DNA of 63,565 nt. Origin: Paulinella micropora (lineage: Eukaryota > Cercozoa > Imbricatea > Euglyphida). The translations under genes were made by a program, and so were the position numbers. The number at the start of each line of letters is the position of its first letter. Positions within the stretch are counted from its first letter, which is position 1. A model generated the notes under the pieces. That model was not told the origin of the DNA, searched no databases, and worked only from the letters and a program-made list of their open reading frames with translations. Shown piece by piece: positions 43,337-50,985 of the stretch. The stretch spans positions 762,249 to 825,813 of the forward strand of contig BJOX01000063.1 of the NCBI GenBank assembly GCA_009731375.1. Reading direction: 5' to 3'.

Positions 43337-44056
43337 ATGGAGACAATTCAAATGGTCCGGCCGGGCCCCGAATTCAAAAAAAGTGGCGGGCGCGGCCTTT
43401 TGTCTGGCTCAGAAAAGATGACTTCGAAAATGACAGAGGCCGAGCGACTGGTGGTCGACGCCCTGATCGACCGCAGGTTCAAGAGCCCCGCGTTCAACGA
43501 CATCGCGCCGACGATACCCGAACTGCTGGCGAGCTGTGTTCCGGTGACTGCGCGCAACAGCCAGCTCGTCGTGCACGAGGGCAGCGGCCAGGTCTTCTGT
43601 GTGCCCGCCCCCTTTGTATCGTGTTCGTTCCTCGACCTGGCCGTTCTGGTCCAACCAGTGGCGCGGCAGGCCATCTGCGCGGTGGCAGCGGAGCACTTGG
43701 CGCTGCGGCTGTTGCACCAACATCTGCCTGACGACCTCGTCGGCCTCGTTACCAAGTTCGTGCGCCCCGTGCGCTATGAGCCCTTGCCGGCCGGCGCCTG
43801 GTCCACCGGCTGCGACCGACAGCAGCAGAGCGTGTTTTTCAACATCCAGCTGCCTTTGTTAGACCTCGGCGGCCTGGGCCTGGCCGAGCGGTTTTACGAA
43901 CCGTACCCTAGCGCCGGCCCGTTCGTGCCCCAGCTGGCGCAGGCCGTCGCCTCTCGGCGGCAGCGCTACTGGGCAGCTGCCGAACAAAATCTGAACGAAC
44001 GCCTGAGAGCTTTTTTCGGCCAAGTAGATATTCTTATTAAACAGTTTCTGTCTTAA
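43337..44056 (+). CDS. novel viral paralog family protein B
   Basis: 239 residues from ATG 43337 (ATG 43419 is a later alternative). Paralog of 31159-31881: VAAEHLALRLL, then LVGLVTKFVRPVRYEPLPAG, then a basic C-terminal helix RYWAAAEQNLNERLRAFF. Sequence between the core and the terminal helix is not conserved, and the N-terminal ~110 residues differ. No known family recognised. The stop codon overlaps by 2-3 bases the stop of the convergent 37-residue membrane protein. Confidence 0.75.
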   Translation: METIQMVRPGPEFKKSGGRGLLSGSEKMTSKMTEAERLVVDALIDRRFKSPAFNDIAPTIPELLASCVPVTARNSQLVVHEGSGQVFCVPAPFVSCSFLDLAVLVQPVARQAICAVAAEHLALRLLHQHLPDDLVGLVTKFVRPVRYEPLPAGAWSTGCDRQQQSVFFNIQLPLLDLGGLGLAERFYEPYPSAGPFVPQLAQAVASRRQRYWAAAEQNLNERLRAFFGQVDILIKQFLS

Positions 44057-44166
44057 GCTTGCACCACTTGTTCGTCTGGACATCGGACCGGAAAGTATAG
44101 GATGCACACGCACCCGACCACTCCTATCACAATAACGGCGACAATCGCGGCCACGAGCGGTTCCAT
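44053..44166 (-). CDS. 37-residue single-TM protein
   Basis: ATG at 44166, stop TAA at 44053-44055. The peptide MEPLVAAIVAVIVIGVVG has one transmembrane helix, then CVCILYF and a short polar tail with another Cys. It fills the space between the capsid gene and the paralog gene. AT-rich upstream DNA (TTTATAAATTAAAAGGC) resembles island promoters weakly. Small membrane proteins of this type are common components of viral inner membranes. Found by reading the frame directly, because it is short. Confidence 0.6.
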   Translation of the reverse strand: MEPLVAAIVAVIVIGVVGCVCILYFPVRCPDEQVVQA

Positions 44167-44219
44167 TTTCTTTGCTTTATACAATCCTTTAGCCTTTTAA
44201 TTTATAAAAAATACTTGTT

Positions 44220-45998
44220 TTAGTTGTGAACCGCCGCAGCCTCCAGGCGCCCGTTGCCCTCGTGCAGGTGACGGAAGAAGGCGGAGTAGATGCAGACATC
44301 ATAGATCCCGCTGCGGAACCCGCGCTTGCCGCGCACGTAGGTCTTGGGCAAGTAGTCGATGATCTGGGTGGTGGCGGTCTGGTCCTCGAACCCGACCGTA
44401 AAATGGAGCAGGTCGTCCTTGTCGCAGATCAAAGGCTGGTCGTTGAGGTCCGTGAAGGTCGCGACGATGTTCCCGGTGGTGAAATCGGCCGCTCCTGCTT
44501 GGGCCAGCGAGATCTTGATGCCCTTGCTCTTGAGGTACGAGTTTTTGGCCAAGAACGCGTTGATGCTGGTCCAGGCGGCAGTGTCGTCCAAGGCGTAGTG
44601 CCACTGGCTGGAGCCAACGGCCGCGCCAGTGTAGCCGGCGTTGCCGTCGATGTCCGCGATCATCAAGGTCACTCCGTCGTACTTGAAGGTCAAGCGGTTC
44701 AGGCTGTTGACCGTGACGGCGGCGGGCGGCGCCAGCTCCAGCGTGGTCTCGGTCGGCGCGGCGGCGGTGTTGAACACGAGGCGTTCCCGTGCTCCTACAA
44801 AGTGCTTGTAGCCGTCCATTTCTCCGTCGAGCATGCCCCGCAGATCGTTCGAGAACGGGATCACGTACACGTTGTTGCTGTTGGCAAAGACCTCGTTGAA
44901 CAGTTCGTTGGCCGTGTGCTCCCTGAAATAGCGCTCGTTGACGGGAGTTCCTTGACCAAGCTGGCTGCGCCCTTGCACGTCTTCCAGGTCGATCGTCGCG
45001 GTGTCTCCGAGCGCGTCGCACTTGAGCAGACGCCCGGTCGCTTCATAGGCGCGGTCGGGGGTGTAGGTGACGGCTCCGGCGCTGTAGCCGGTCTGGAGGC
45101 CCGAGCGGCGCAGGTACACAAACAAGGCACCCGACCGGTGATTGAACTGGTCCAAATCGACCGTGACTCTGGACGACGGCTGCATCACTTTGCCGTGATC
45201 GATGAATTGCACCCAGTCCACGTACTGGTGGCGCAAAGTCTTGCCGATCTTGTCCGGGTGCTTGCCCACCAGCAAACCGTTGGGCATGAGGGTGGACGAG
45301 GAGATCAGGCGCACTTCCTCCAGCGTCGCGGTACAAGGGGTGGTCTGCGCAGTCTGGTCCTCGACGAAGATCGAGCCGCGCGGGTAAAATCGGATTTCGA
45401 TGTCTCCCCTTAGGTGGCTCAAATCGATATCGAGTCCATTGATGAGCAAGTGAACAATGGGAAGGTAGAACCACTGGACGTCGGTACTGTTCCACACACG
45501 AGAGCTCAGGCGGCCGTACTTGTTCTGGTTGAGCATGTCGTTGATGCTTGCCAGCGCCTCTTGGCTCAGGGTGTTCATCAGCAGGTGCAAGACATCGCCG
45601 TAGTATCTAGCTAGCTCTTGACCAGAAAGTCTCTCGTAAAATTCGATACGCTCGAACCACTGGGTCACGGGCAGGACGCGGGCGTCGGTCGGTACGGCAT
45701 TGCCGGCGGTCGCAAACTTGATCTCGAAGCGGAGGGTAGCGTCCTGGATGGCTCCTGGTGAGTTGTTCTCGAGGATGAACGAGAAGTAGGCGGTGTTATC
45801 GAGCGCGGCGGTGCTGGGCTTGGGCGTCATGATTGTCTGCGTCCAGACGGGGCGAGTGGGCATCTTGACGATGTGCTTCGGGGCCACCACGACCGCGGCG
45901 CCAGTCGTTGGGTCGCGGTCATTGGCGTGCACGAGCATGGCTCTCTTTCCGGGCGAAGGCATAACAGCCTCCGCATACGCTCGCTTGCCACCGAACAT
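44220..45998 (-). CDS. major capsid protein, double-jelly-roll type
   Basis: 592 residues from ATG 45998; the frame opens at TTG 46022, but the promoter motif at 46018-46039 overlaps those codons, so ATG 45998 is the start. Residues ~45-65 read TIMTPKPSTAALDNTAYFSF, then LRFEIKF, WFERIEFYE, a DIEIRFYPRGSIF strand, RLISSSTLMPNG, and later VIPFSNDLRGMLDG with GYKHFVGARERLVF. These are hallmarks of capsid proteins of small nucleocytoviruses, PLVs and related viruses (N-terminal jelly roll, then an FxxPF-type strand and a G.GY..F..E.L strand opening the second). The length fits one double jelly roll. No stop or frameshift. It is the main marker that this island is viral. Confidence 0.85.
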   Translation of the reverse strand: MFGGKRAYAEAVMPSPGKRAMLVHANDRDPTTGAAVVVAPKHIVKMPTRPVWTQTIMTPKPSTAALDNTAYFSFILENNSPGAIQDATLRFEIKFATAGNAVPTDARVLPVTQWFERIEFYERLSGQELARYYGDVLHLLMNTLSQEALASINDMLNQNKYGRLSSRVWNSTDVQWFYLPIVHLLINGLDIDLSHLRGDIEIRFYPRGSIFVEDQTAQTTPCTATLEEVRLISSSTLMPNGLLVGKHPDKIGKTLRHQYVDWVQFIDHGKVMQPSSRVTVDLDQFNHRSGALFVYLRRSGLQTGYSAGAVTYTPDRAYEATGRLLKCDALGDTATIDLEDVQGRSQLGQGTPVNERYFREHTANELFNEVFANSNNVYVIPFSNDLRGMLDGEMDGYKHFVGARERLVFNTAAAPTETTLELAPPAAVTVNSLNRLTFKYDGVTLMIADIDGNAGYTGAAVGSSQWHYALDDTAAWTSINAFLAKNSYLKSKGIKISLAQAGAADFTTGNIVATFTDLNDQPLICDKDDLLHFTVGFEDQTATTQIIDYLPKTYVRGKRGFRSGIYDVCIYSAFFRHLHEGNGRLEAAAVHN

Positions 45999-46017
45999 CG
46001 TCTTGGTCAATATATAA

Positions 46018-46039
46018 GGCAACCAGAAAATAAAAATAA
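46018..46039 (-). promoter_or_regulatory. viral upstream motif of the capsid gene
   Basis: On the minus strand TTTTTATTTTCTGGTTGCC, 20 bp before ATG 45998; a TATATA follows it. The preceding gene ends at 46041, so the spacer is fully used by the promoter. Confidence 0.75.
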
Positions 46040-46040
46040 T

Positions 46041-46322
46041 TTATTTTTTGCCGGACATGAGCACGGCGGCTGAGATCGCGACGGCCCCGATCGCGAGCGG
46101 CACGGTCACGCCCATCGTGCGCGCGGTCTTCTGCCGGTCCTCCTTGTTATGTTGCTTGTTCTCTCGGTCCTCATACTTCCGGCGGCCGATGCGCGCGCGC
46201 TTGGCGGCATGTTCGTCGGCCTTGGCTTGCTTGGCCTCTTGCTTGGCAGTCTCTTTCTCTTGCCTTTCTTCCTTCTTCGCGGCCTGCTTGGCCGTCCGGC
46301 GTTCGCGAGCTCGCTTGCCCAT
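46041..46322 (-). CDS. charged coiled-coil protein with C-terminal TM helix
   Basis: 93 residues from ATG 46322. The longer open frame (to 46442) crosses the upstream motif and is rejected. MGKRARERR begins a long Lys/Glu/Arg/Ala helix (about residues 5-65). The C-terminus GVTVPLAIGAVAISAAVLM is a single tail anchor ending SGKK. Probably anchored in the viral internal membrane with the helix facing DNA or capsid. No family assigned. Confidence 0.7.
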   Translation of the reverse strand: MGKRARERRTAKQAAKKEERQEKETAKQEAKQAKADEHAAKRARIGRRKYEDRENKQHNKEDRQKTARTMGVTVPLAIGAVAISAAVLMSGKK

Positions 46323-46348
46323 CGGTAGAGCTTTATTTAAAAAACATT

Positions 46349-46370
46349 CACGCGCAAGATTAAAATTTTT
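46349..46370 (-). promoter_or_regulatory. viral upstream motif
   Basis: On the minus strand AATTTTAATCTTGCGCGTG, 26 bp before ATG 46322. Confidence 0.7.
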
Positions 46371-46750
46371 TAATACGTAATGACCGCGCATATTTTTGCC
46401 AGGAGAGCAGCAATTTCCCCAAGGAAGGCTTGGTCCTGGCACAACTGTCTTTTAGCCACGAGGCGCTGCTGCAGCTGCTGGAGCTGCTCCGTGGGCGCTC
46501 GGAACTTGCAGGCGAGCTCGGCCCAGATTCCGGCCTCGGAGCGCACAAAGTCAGCAAGCTTTCCGTCCTTCCAAGCAGGCACGAACCATTTCTGTGCGGC
46601 CTCGACTTGCTGCTCAAGACCTAGTCTCTGCAGCTGCTTCAGTTCCTTGATCTCCTCGAGCCGCAACAGCCCGTACTTTTGGAACACCATCTCCAGCGCA
46701 CCGAACAGCTGCGCCAGCGCTTGTCTCTTGGTCTGCTGGGGGGAGGACAT
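46370..46750 (-). CDS. helical protein, unknown
   Basis: 126 residues from ATG 46750 (MSSPQQTKRQ); the frame is open to 46780. Helical with leucines and glutamines (KELKQLQRLGLEQQVEAA, then EQLQQLQQRLVAKRQLCQ), one WFVPAWKDG loop. The start lies inside the end of the upstream gene (46614-46895) in another frame, and no island motif precedes it, so it is probably read from the same transcript. No family recognised. Confidence 0.6.
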   Translation of the reverse strand: MSSPQQTKRQALAQLFGALEMVFQKYGLLRLEEIKELKQLQRLGLEQQVEAAQKWFVPAWKDGKLADFVRSEAGIWAELACKFRAPTEQLQQLQQRLVAKRQLCQDQAFLGEIAALLAKICAVITY

Positions 46751-46895
46751 CGTCGATTGGCACGTAGGCGTCCAGGTCAACAGCGGGTAGCCTTTTTCTT
46801 GTTCTTTTCAGTAGCACTAGCAGGACCGCTAACACAGCGACCAGAATTCCCCACACGGCTAGGGCTTCTTCTGGTGTCACGACAGTAGTGGTCAT
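46614..46895 (-). CDS. N-terminal TM protein overlapping the next gene
   Basis: 93 residues from ATG 46895. Residues ~12-30 (EALAVWGILVAVLAVLLVLL) form a transmembrane helix followed by KRTRKR and a polar tail. The last ~45 residues overlap the helical protein in a different frame and are low complexity, so the true gene may be shorter. The upstream motif at 46909-46929 supports this ATG. Confidence 0.55.
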   Translation of the reverse strand: MTTTVVTPEEALAVWGILVAVLAVLLVLLKRTRKRLPAVDLDAYVPIDDVLPPADQETSAGAAVRCAGDGVPKVRAVAARGDQGTEAAAETRS

Positions 46896-46908
46896 CTTCT
46901 TAAGTGAA

Positions 46909-46929
46909 GGACCACAAGTTTTAATTTTT
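46909..46929 (-). promoter_or_regulatory. viral upstream motif
   Basis: On the minus strand AAAATTAAAACTTGTGGTCC, 13 bp before ATG 46895. It probably serves both overlapping genes. Confidence 0.7.
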
Positions 46930-46940
46930 GCTCTCTTTTG

Positions 46941-47411
46941 TTAGAAGCGGTAGTGGCCCTCGCCGGCGGGGTTCAGGTAGTTTTCGTAAGTGTATTGTGA
47001 CACGACTTCCGAGAGCGCGCCGAGCATAAAGAGCTGCTTGCCCGTGTCACCAGGCGCCATCCGCATGCCGTAGCCGGCTAGCAGGCCGGGCATCACGCTG
47101 TAGATCAAACCACCACCGACCACGTGCAGGGCCAAGGAAGGGTAACGGGCCAGCCGGCCCTCTTGCGTGCTGTTGAGCACGCGGGACTGCAACACGTCCA
47201 CGATCGTGGTCGTCGCGGCCGCGACGATGGCCATGCCTACCGACTTGCTGACGGTCACGCCGCTGAGCCCGGGCACGGCCGCAAAAGAGACGGGAGCGTC
47301 CTTCTGCACTAGCACCGGCGTCGCAAAGTAGGCAAACGCCGCGGCAGTAGCACTGCGCGCGATGTTCTCCATGCTAAAAGTGTCACTGACGGTCCCGGCA
47401 ATCCCGTCCAT
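46941..47411 (-). CDS. multi-pass membrane protein
   Basis: 156 residues from ATG 47411. Hydrophobic segments at about 18-34 (TAAAFAYFATPVLV), 50-75 (GVTVSKSVGMAIVAAATTTI), 93-112 (LALHVVGGGLIYSVMPGLLA) and a weaker one near 125. Ends in a charged AGEGHYRF. It looks like a viral inner-membrane protein; family not recognised. The upstream motif is one of the best matches. The gene is flanked tightly by neighbours on the same strand. Confidence 0.7.
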   Translation of the reverse strand: MDGIAGTVSDTFSMENIARSATAAAFAYFATPVLVQKDAPVSFAAVPGLSGVTVSKSVGMAIVAAATTTIVDVLQSRVLNSTQEGRLARYPSLALHVVGGGLIYSVMPGLLAGYGMRMAPGDTGKQLFMLGALSEVVSQYTYENYLNPAGEGHYRF

Positions 47412-47438
47412 CTTTGTTGTTCTCCGTATTAAAAAACA

Positions 47439-47460
47439 GCGCCACAGAATTTAATATTTT
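47439..47460 (-). promoter_or_regulatory. viral upstream motif
   Basis: On the minus strand AATATTAAATTCTGTGGCGC, 27 bp before ATG 47411. It begins where the next gene's coding sequence ends (47462). Confidence 0.75.
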
Positions 47461-47461
47461 T

Positions 47462-48124
47462 TTATTGATTTACAGTCGAAGGGGCTGGGGTGTCTAGGTC
47501 TACTGCTGCTGTTGCGATGGGAGAGGTGTTGCGGGCGTGCGCGATGGCTGCGGTTTGCGCCGTGATCAATGCCAGCTCGGTGACTGGGTCGAGCCTCGTC
47601 ATACCAATCCCTGCCTTGAGTTTCGCTCGTTCGAGCAAGAACAGCCACCGCTCGTTGGCAAAGCACTCGTCGGTCGTGCCGGAAATCTGGTAGCGCGTGC
47701 GGCTTGCCACCAGGCGCTCGAGGCACGTCAGCCCTTGCTTCAGGGCCACGTTGGACATCTGGTCCACGGCCGAGTCGTCCAGCGCCTCTTCTGCCTCCTC
47801 CAAGATCATGGGTAAACGCGCACGGGCCACCTTGCGCAGCGCCCGCGGCTCGCAGGGGATCCCCGCCTTTTTGAGCTTGGGTGCAATCAGCTCCGATTTG
47901 CCGTAGGCGCACAGAAGTCGGTAGGCAGGGTCGTCGCGCAAGGGCACCGTCTCGGCCTCCTCAAACCGCGCCTGTGTCAGCGGCGGCTGGCGTTCTTTGG
48001 CTGCCACGCGTCGTCTTTTCTTGGGAGGGGGCTGAGCCGGAGCTGCAGCCTCCGCTTGTTCTGGTGGCAGCTCTTGCTTGCCGTCTTCCACGGCCGGTGG
48101 CTCGAGATTAGCAAAAGGGTCCAT
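47462..48124 (-). CDS. unknown protein with basic patch
   Basis: 220 residues from ATG 48124. An acidic, Pro-rich first ~35 residues, a basic patch PPPKKRRRVAAKER (nuclear-localisation-like), then a helical globular part with a YRLLCAYGKSELIAPKLKKA stretch and LEEAEEALDDSAVD, and a Thr/Ala-rich end. No family recognised. Upstream is AAAAAGAAAGTTGTGTCTC, a variant also seen before the resolvase gene. Probably a virion core or regulatory protein, uncertain. Confidence 0.65.
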   Translation of the reverse strand: MDPFANLEPPAVEDGKQELPPEQAEAAAPAQPPPKKRRRVAAKERQPPLTQARFEEAETVPLRDDPAYRLLCAYGKSELIAPKLKKAGIPCEPRALRKVARARLPMILEEAEEALDDSAVDQMSNVALKQGLTCLERLVASRTRYQISGTTDECFANERWLFLLERAKLKAGIGMTRLDPVTELALITAQTAAIAHARNTSPIATAAVDLDTPAPSTVNQ

Positions 48125-48168
48125 CCCTTATACGCACACTAGTAGAAAAGAGACACAACTTTCTTTTT

Positions 48169-48759
48169 TTAGCCTCCACCAAGGGGCTCGTTGCTGGCCC
48201 GGTTGATGCCGGTCCAGCCGCGCACGTTGCCGTCCTCGCGCTCGAAGCGAGAGACCGAGGGGATCTTGCTCCACTGTTCGTCACGCATCTTCGAGGCCTG
48301 GTATTCTTCGATCATTCTCGCCGCTTGCATACAGCCGTTCCAGTCGTTCCCGTAGCTGCGCCTGAGTTCGGTCAACCAGGGCCTCATGACTGCGTTTGGT
48401 GGGCCCATGCCACCTCCGGCCACCATATCAAAACAGTTGTCCTGGCAAAAATCGTCGCCATACACGTCTCTGATCTCGCCTGCCGTGCCAACAAGAAGGA
48501 CTGCACCCTTGTACCACGAGGACAGGCTGTTCTTGCTCAGGCGCTGGGCAATGCCCTTCATGTTGCGCGTCGTGTCATCCAGCTGGGCCTCGGGGATCCC
48601 GTTGAGCGCAGAGTAAATAATACTGGAAGTGGCCAGGGCATCGGTCTTGACCACCGGGTCAGTTTGAGTACCGTGCTCCGCTGCGTCGTTGAGGTGCGCG
48701 CCCGACTTCTCGTCGGTGGTAGTCGCCAGGCGCACGGGTCCTCGTTGCGGGGCGGCCAT
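48169..48759 (-). CDS. unknown soluble protein
   Basis: 196 residues from ATG 48759. A polar N-terminus; the middle is helical and contains a FCQDNCFDMVAGGGMG segment with two Cys; LTELRRSYGNDWNGCM and EQWSKIPSVSRFERE follow; the end is Gly-rich. No TM segment. Motif at 48782-48804. No family recognised. Position among capsid-associated genes suggests a virion protein. Confidence 0.65.
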   Translation of the reverse strand: MAAPQRGPVRLATTTDEKSGAHLNDAAEHGTQTDPVVKTDALATSSIIYSALNGIPEAQLDDTTRNMKGIAQRLSKNSLSSWYKGAVLLVGTAGEIRDVYGDDFCQDNCFDMVAGGGMGPPNAVMRPWLTELRRSYGNDWNGCMQAARMIEEYQASKMRDEQWSKIPSVSRFEREDGNVRGWTGINRASNEPLGGG

Positions 48760-48781
48760 TTCTCTTCGTTTTATTTAAATA

Positions 48782-48804
48782 GGGTCACCAGAGAATAAAA
48801 AAAT
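48782..48804 (-). promoter_or_regulatory. viral upstream motif
   Basis: On the minus strand TTTTTTTATTCTCTGGTGAC, 22 bp before ATG 48759. Confidence 0.75.
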
Positions 48805-48807
48805 TTT

Positions 48808-49071
48808 TTACTTGGTGCCGTTCAGGACCGCTTCGCACTGCCTGGCCTGTTCGGGCGAGATTTTCAGCAGGATCTGTGCGTCCTGCACCTTGGGCGGCGG
48901 GAAGATCTTTTCGAGCGGTGCCTCCTCGATCGTGTTGTGCAGGGCCTCGAGCACTTTCTGTTCGGCCCGTGCCTCTTTCTGCCACTTGCGGCCGGCCTGC
49001 CTCAGTTCCTTTTCGTTCAGTTTGCCTAGCGCTAGCGCGAGCTGCGGGTTAAAACTTTGCAAGTGATGCAT
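48808..49071 (-). CDS. small helical protein, unknown
   Basis: 87 residues from ATG 49071. Helical (GKLNEKELRQAGRKWQKEA, then EQKVLEALHNTIEEAP) with a Pro-rich turn (EKIFPPPKVQDAQ) and a final helix. No family recognised. Motif at 49082-49104, only 10 bp before the ATG. Confidence 0.6.
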   Translation of the reverse strand: MHHLQSFNPQLALALGKLNEKELRQAGRKWQKEARAEQKVLEALHNTIEEAPLEKIFPPPKVQDAQILLKISPEQARQCEAVLNGTK

Positions 49072-49081
49072 TTTTAATTAC

Positions 49082-49104
49082 CGTGTACTCAGAGAATTTT
49101 AAAT
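49082..49104 (-). promoter_or_regulatory. viral upstream motif
   Basis: On the minus strand GATTTAAAATTCTCTGAGTA, 10 bp before ATG 49071. Confidence 0.65.
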
Positions 49105-49116
49105 CAAACTTTTCTG

Positions 49117-50985
49117 TTAGTACGGTTTATGCCTTCTCGAGGCTCGTTTCTCTTGTTTCTTCTTCTTTTTCTTCTTGCCGCCTTCGTCGTCTGGTGGGGC
49201 CTCCCCTTGATCTTCGGCCACTTCTTCTTTGCCCGTACGAGCCCTCTTGCTGGGACGGGGCGCTGTCGGCTCTTCTTCTCCTTGCTGCTCCGCGGCGGGT
49301 CTCTCGCCGGTGCTGAGTTCGCGCGCGACCCTGTCACGCACTTGGCTCGTGAATTCGGCCATGACCTTGCCATCGTCCAGCCCGTTGCCCATCACTTCCT
49401 TGTGTGCCGCAAAAGAGTTGGCCAGCTCCGTGCCCGCGGCCAGCATCCTTTCCTCGACGGTGTTGTAGCGCCGGTTGCCGGCCAGCCGGTCGACGGCCGC
49501 TCTGAGGTTGTTGTTCAGGTACGACGTGACGTGAATGGCGAGCGCTCTGTTGACGAGCTCTTCGTCGTGTATGTTATCTTTCTTGATGCCGGCCGCGCCC
49601 AGCCCCTCGCGCAGCGCGAATCGCTGCATGGCCAGAAAGTCCCTCTCTTGGTGGGCGCGCATGTACTCCCGCAGGGGCTCCGCGTAGTTCTTAAGTTTAG
49701 CCTCGCTCTCTTGTGCCTTCTTCTCGGCCGCTTCCGCCCTCTTGCGCAGCTCCTCCATCTCGCCGCGCATCCGCTCGACCTCTCCTTGGTCGCCGCCGCC
49801 GACCACGGCCGAGACCACGCTGGTAACCTTGGCCGTAGCGGCACTCAGCAGGGAACCGAGCCTCTTGACTTCTCTCTGCAGCAAGCCCTTCTTCTTGCCC
49901 ATGTCGTCGGCCCGTTTTTGCGCTTCCTTGAGCTTCTTGCTGTCGGTCTTGGACGCTTGCAGCACCGCCTTGTTTTTCTGTCCGACCAGGCGGTTGTACG
50001 CCTTGCGCATTTTCTCGATCTCCGCGTCCTTCTCTGCGAGCTGTTCCTCCATCTCGTGCATGGCGGTCAGGCTCTCGGCGATCATGTTGTCCTGCTTGTC
50101 AAGCTGTTCGGCCGCCCTGTGCCTTTCGACGATGCCCGAGTCGATAAAGGCGTCTTTTTCCAGCAGGGCTGTCTCTAGCTCGCGTATCTTGGCCTGTTTC
50201 TCGTCGCGCTCCTTCTCGAGTTCCTTTAGTTTGGTCTCCACGGCACCGCTGCCCTGTTGCAGGCGATTAAGCTGCTCGACCGCGGCCTCCTCTTTTTCCT
50301 GTACACTGCGCAGCATTTCCTCTTGGGCCTTGCTTCTCTGTAACAGGTCGGCTATGCGCTGGTCCTTGGAGCTGAGTTCGGTTTCGAGTTGGCTGGTATG
50401 CAGTTGCGATTCCTGGAGCTGTTTCTCAGCGGCCTGCTGCTGCTGCACCTGCTCGTCCAGCCTGGCCTTGGCCTTCTCGTACAGGGTGCGGCGCAGGTTG
50501 GCTAGCTTGGTCGCTCGCTTGGTTTCGTCCGCCGACCTTTCTTCCCGGCGGCTGTGTTCCATCTCGGCGTCGCGCAAGGCTTGCTCGGCGGCCTCTGCCT
50601 GTCTCTTGAGCTTGGTGACTTGTCCTTTCTGTGCGCTCAGCTTCTTGGCGAGCTCGGCCACCTTGTCTTCGGACGCCAGGTACGCCTCGGTCGCTTCGGC
50701 CATGCTCTCTTCGTGCCCGTTCTCCAGCCGTTTGATCCTCTCCCGGATGAGGGCTGCTTTCTGTCTCTCGTCATTGGCGGTTTCCTGGGCCGCCCTCACC
50801 TCCTCTTCCGCCTTCTTTCGCTCTCCCTCCGCGAGGTTGATCTGCTGGTCTCGTTCTTCTATCTTGGCGTCCTGTTCTCGGATTTGCTGCTTGAGCTTGG
50901 TCAAGGCCGCCTGGGCGGCGCGTGCTTGGGCGATCCGCTTCCGGTCGAGCCTGGCCGCGTCCTCAGAGGTGGTGGCCGAGGTTAT
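49117..50985 (-). CDS. long coiled-coil protein, 5' end truncated at the island border
   Basis: The frame is open from about 51036 but no ATG precedes residue ~65 of the 595 counted from TTG 50904. GC-rich coding usage fades near 50985. Residues to ~390 are an almost unbroken coiled coil (KLKQQIREQDAKIEERDQQ onward). A globular helical domain follows (EPLREYMRAHQERDFLAMQR, then LNNNLRAAVDRLAGNRRY). The tail is acidic and then very basic (GGKKKKKKKQEKRASRRHK). No island motif precedes it, and its upstream DNA resembles host repeat, so the 5' part was probably lost. Viral scaffold or virion tegument-like role possible; no family recognised. Confidence 0.65.
   Translation of the reverse strand: MTSATTSEDAARLDRKRIAQARAAQAALTKLKQQIREQDAKIEERDQQINLAEGERKKAEEEVRAAQETANDERQKAALIRERIKRLENGHEESMAEATEAYLASEDKVAELAKKLSAQKGQVTKLKRQAEAAEQALRDAEMEHSRREERSADETKRATKLANLRRTLYEKAKARLDEQVQQQQAAEKQLQESQLHTSQLETELSSKDQRIADLLQRSKAQEEMLRSVQEKEEAAVEQLNRLQQGSGAVETKLKELEKERDEKQAKIRELETALLEKDAFIDSGIVERHRAAEQLDKQDNMIAESLTAMHEMEEQLAEKDAEIEKMRKAYNRLVGQKNKAVLQASKTDSKKLKEAQKRADDMGKKKGLLQREVKRLGSLLSAATAKVTSVVSAVVGGGDQGEVERMRGEMEELRKRAEAAEKKAQESEAKLKNYAEPLREYMRAHQERDFLAMQRFALREGLGAAGIKKDNIHDEELVNRALAIHVTSYLNNNLRAAVDRLAGNRRYNTVEERMLAAGTELANSFAAHKEVMGNGLDDGKVMAEFTSQVRDRVARELSTGERPAAEQQGEEEPTAPRPSKRARTGKEEVAEDQGEAPPDDEGGKKKKKKKQEKRASRRHKPY

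Noticed and set aside
44226-45413. 395-residue plus-strand ORF opposite the capsid gene
   Set aside because: Antisense shadow of the MCP; no promoter motif and no recognised fold.
46323-46442. N-terminal extension of the tail-anchored protein
   Set aside because: Runs through the conserved upstream motif and an AT spacer; ATG 46322 fits the spacing of other genes.
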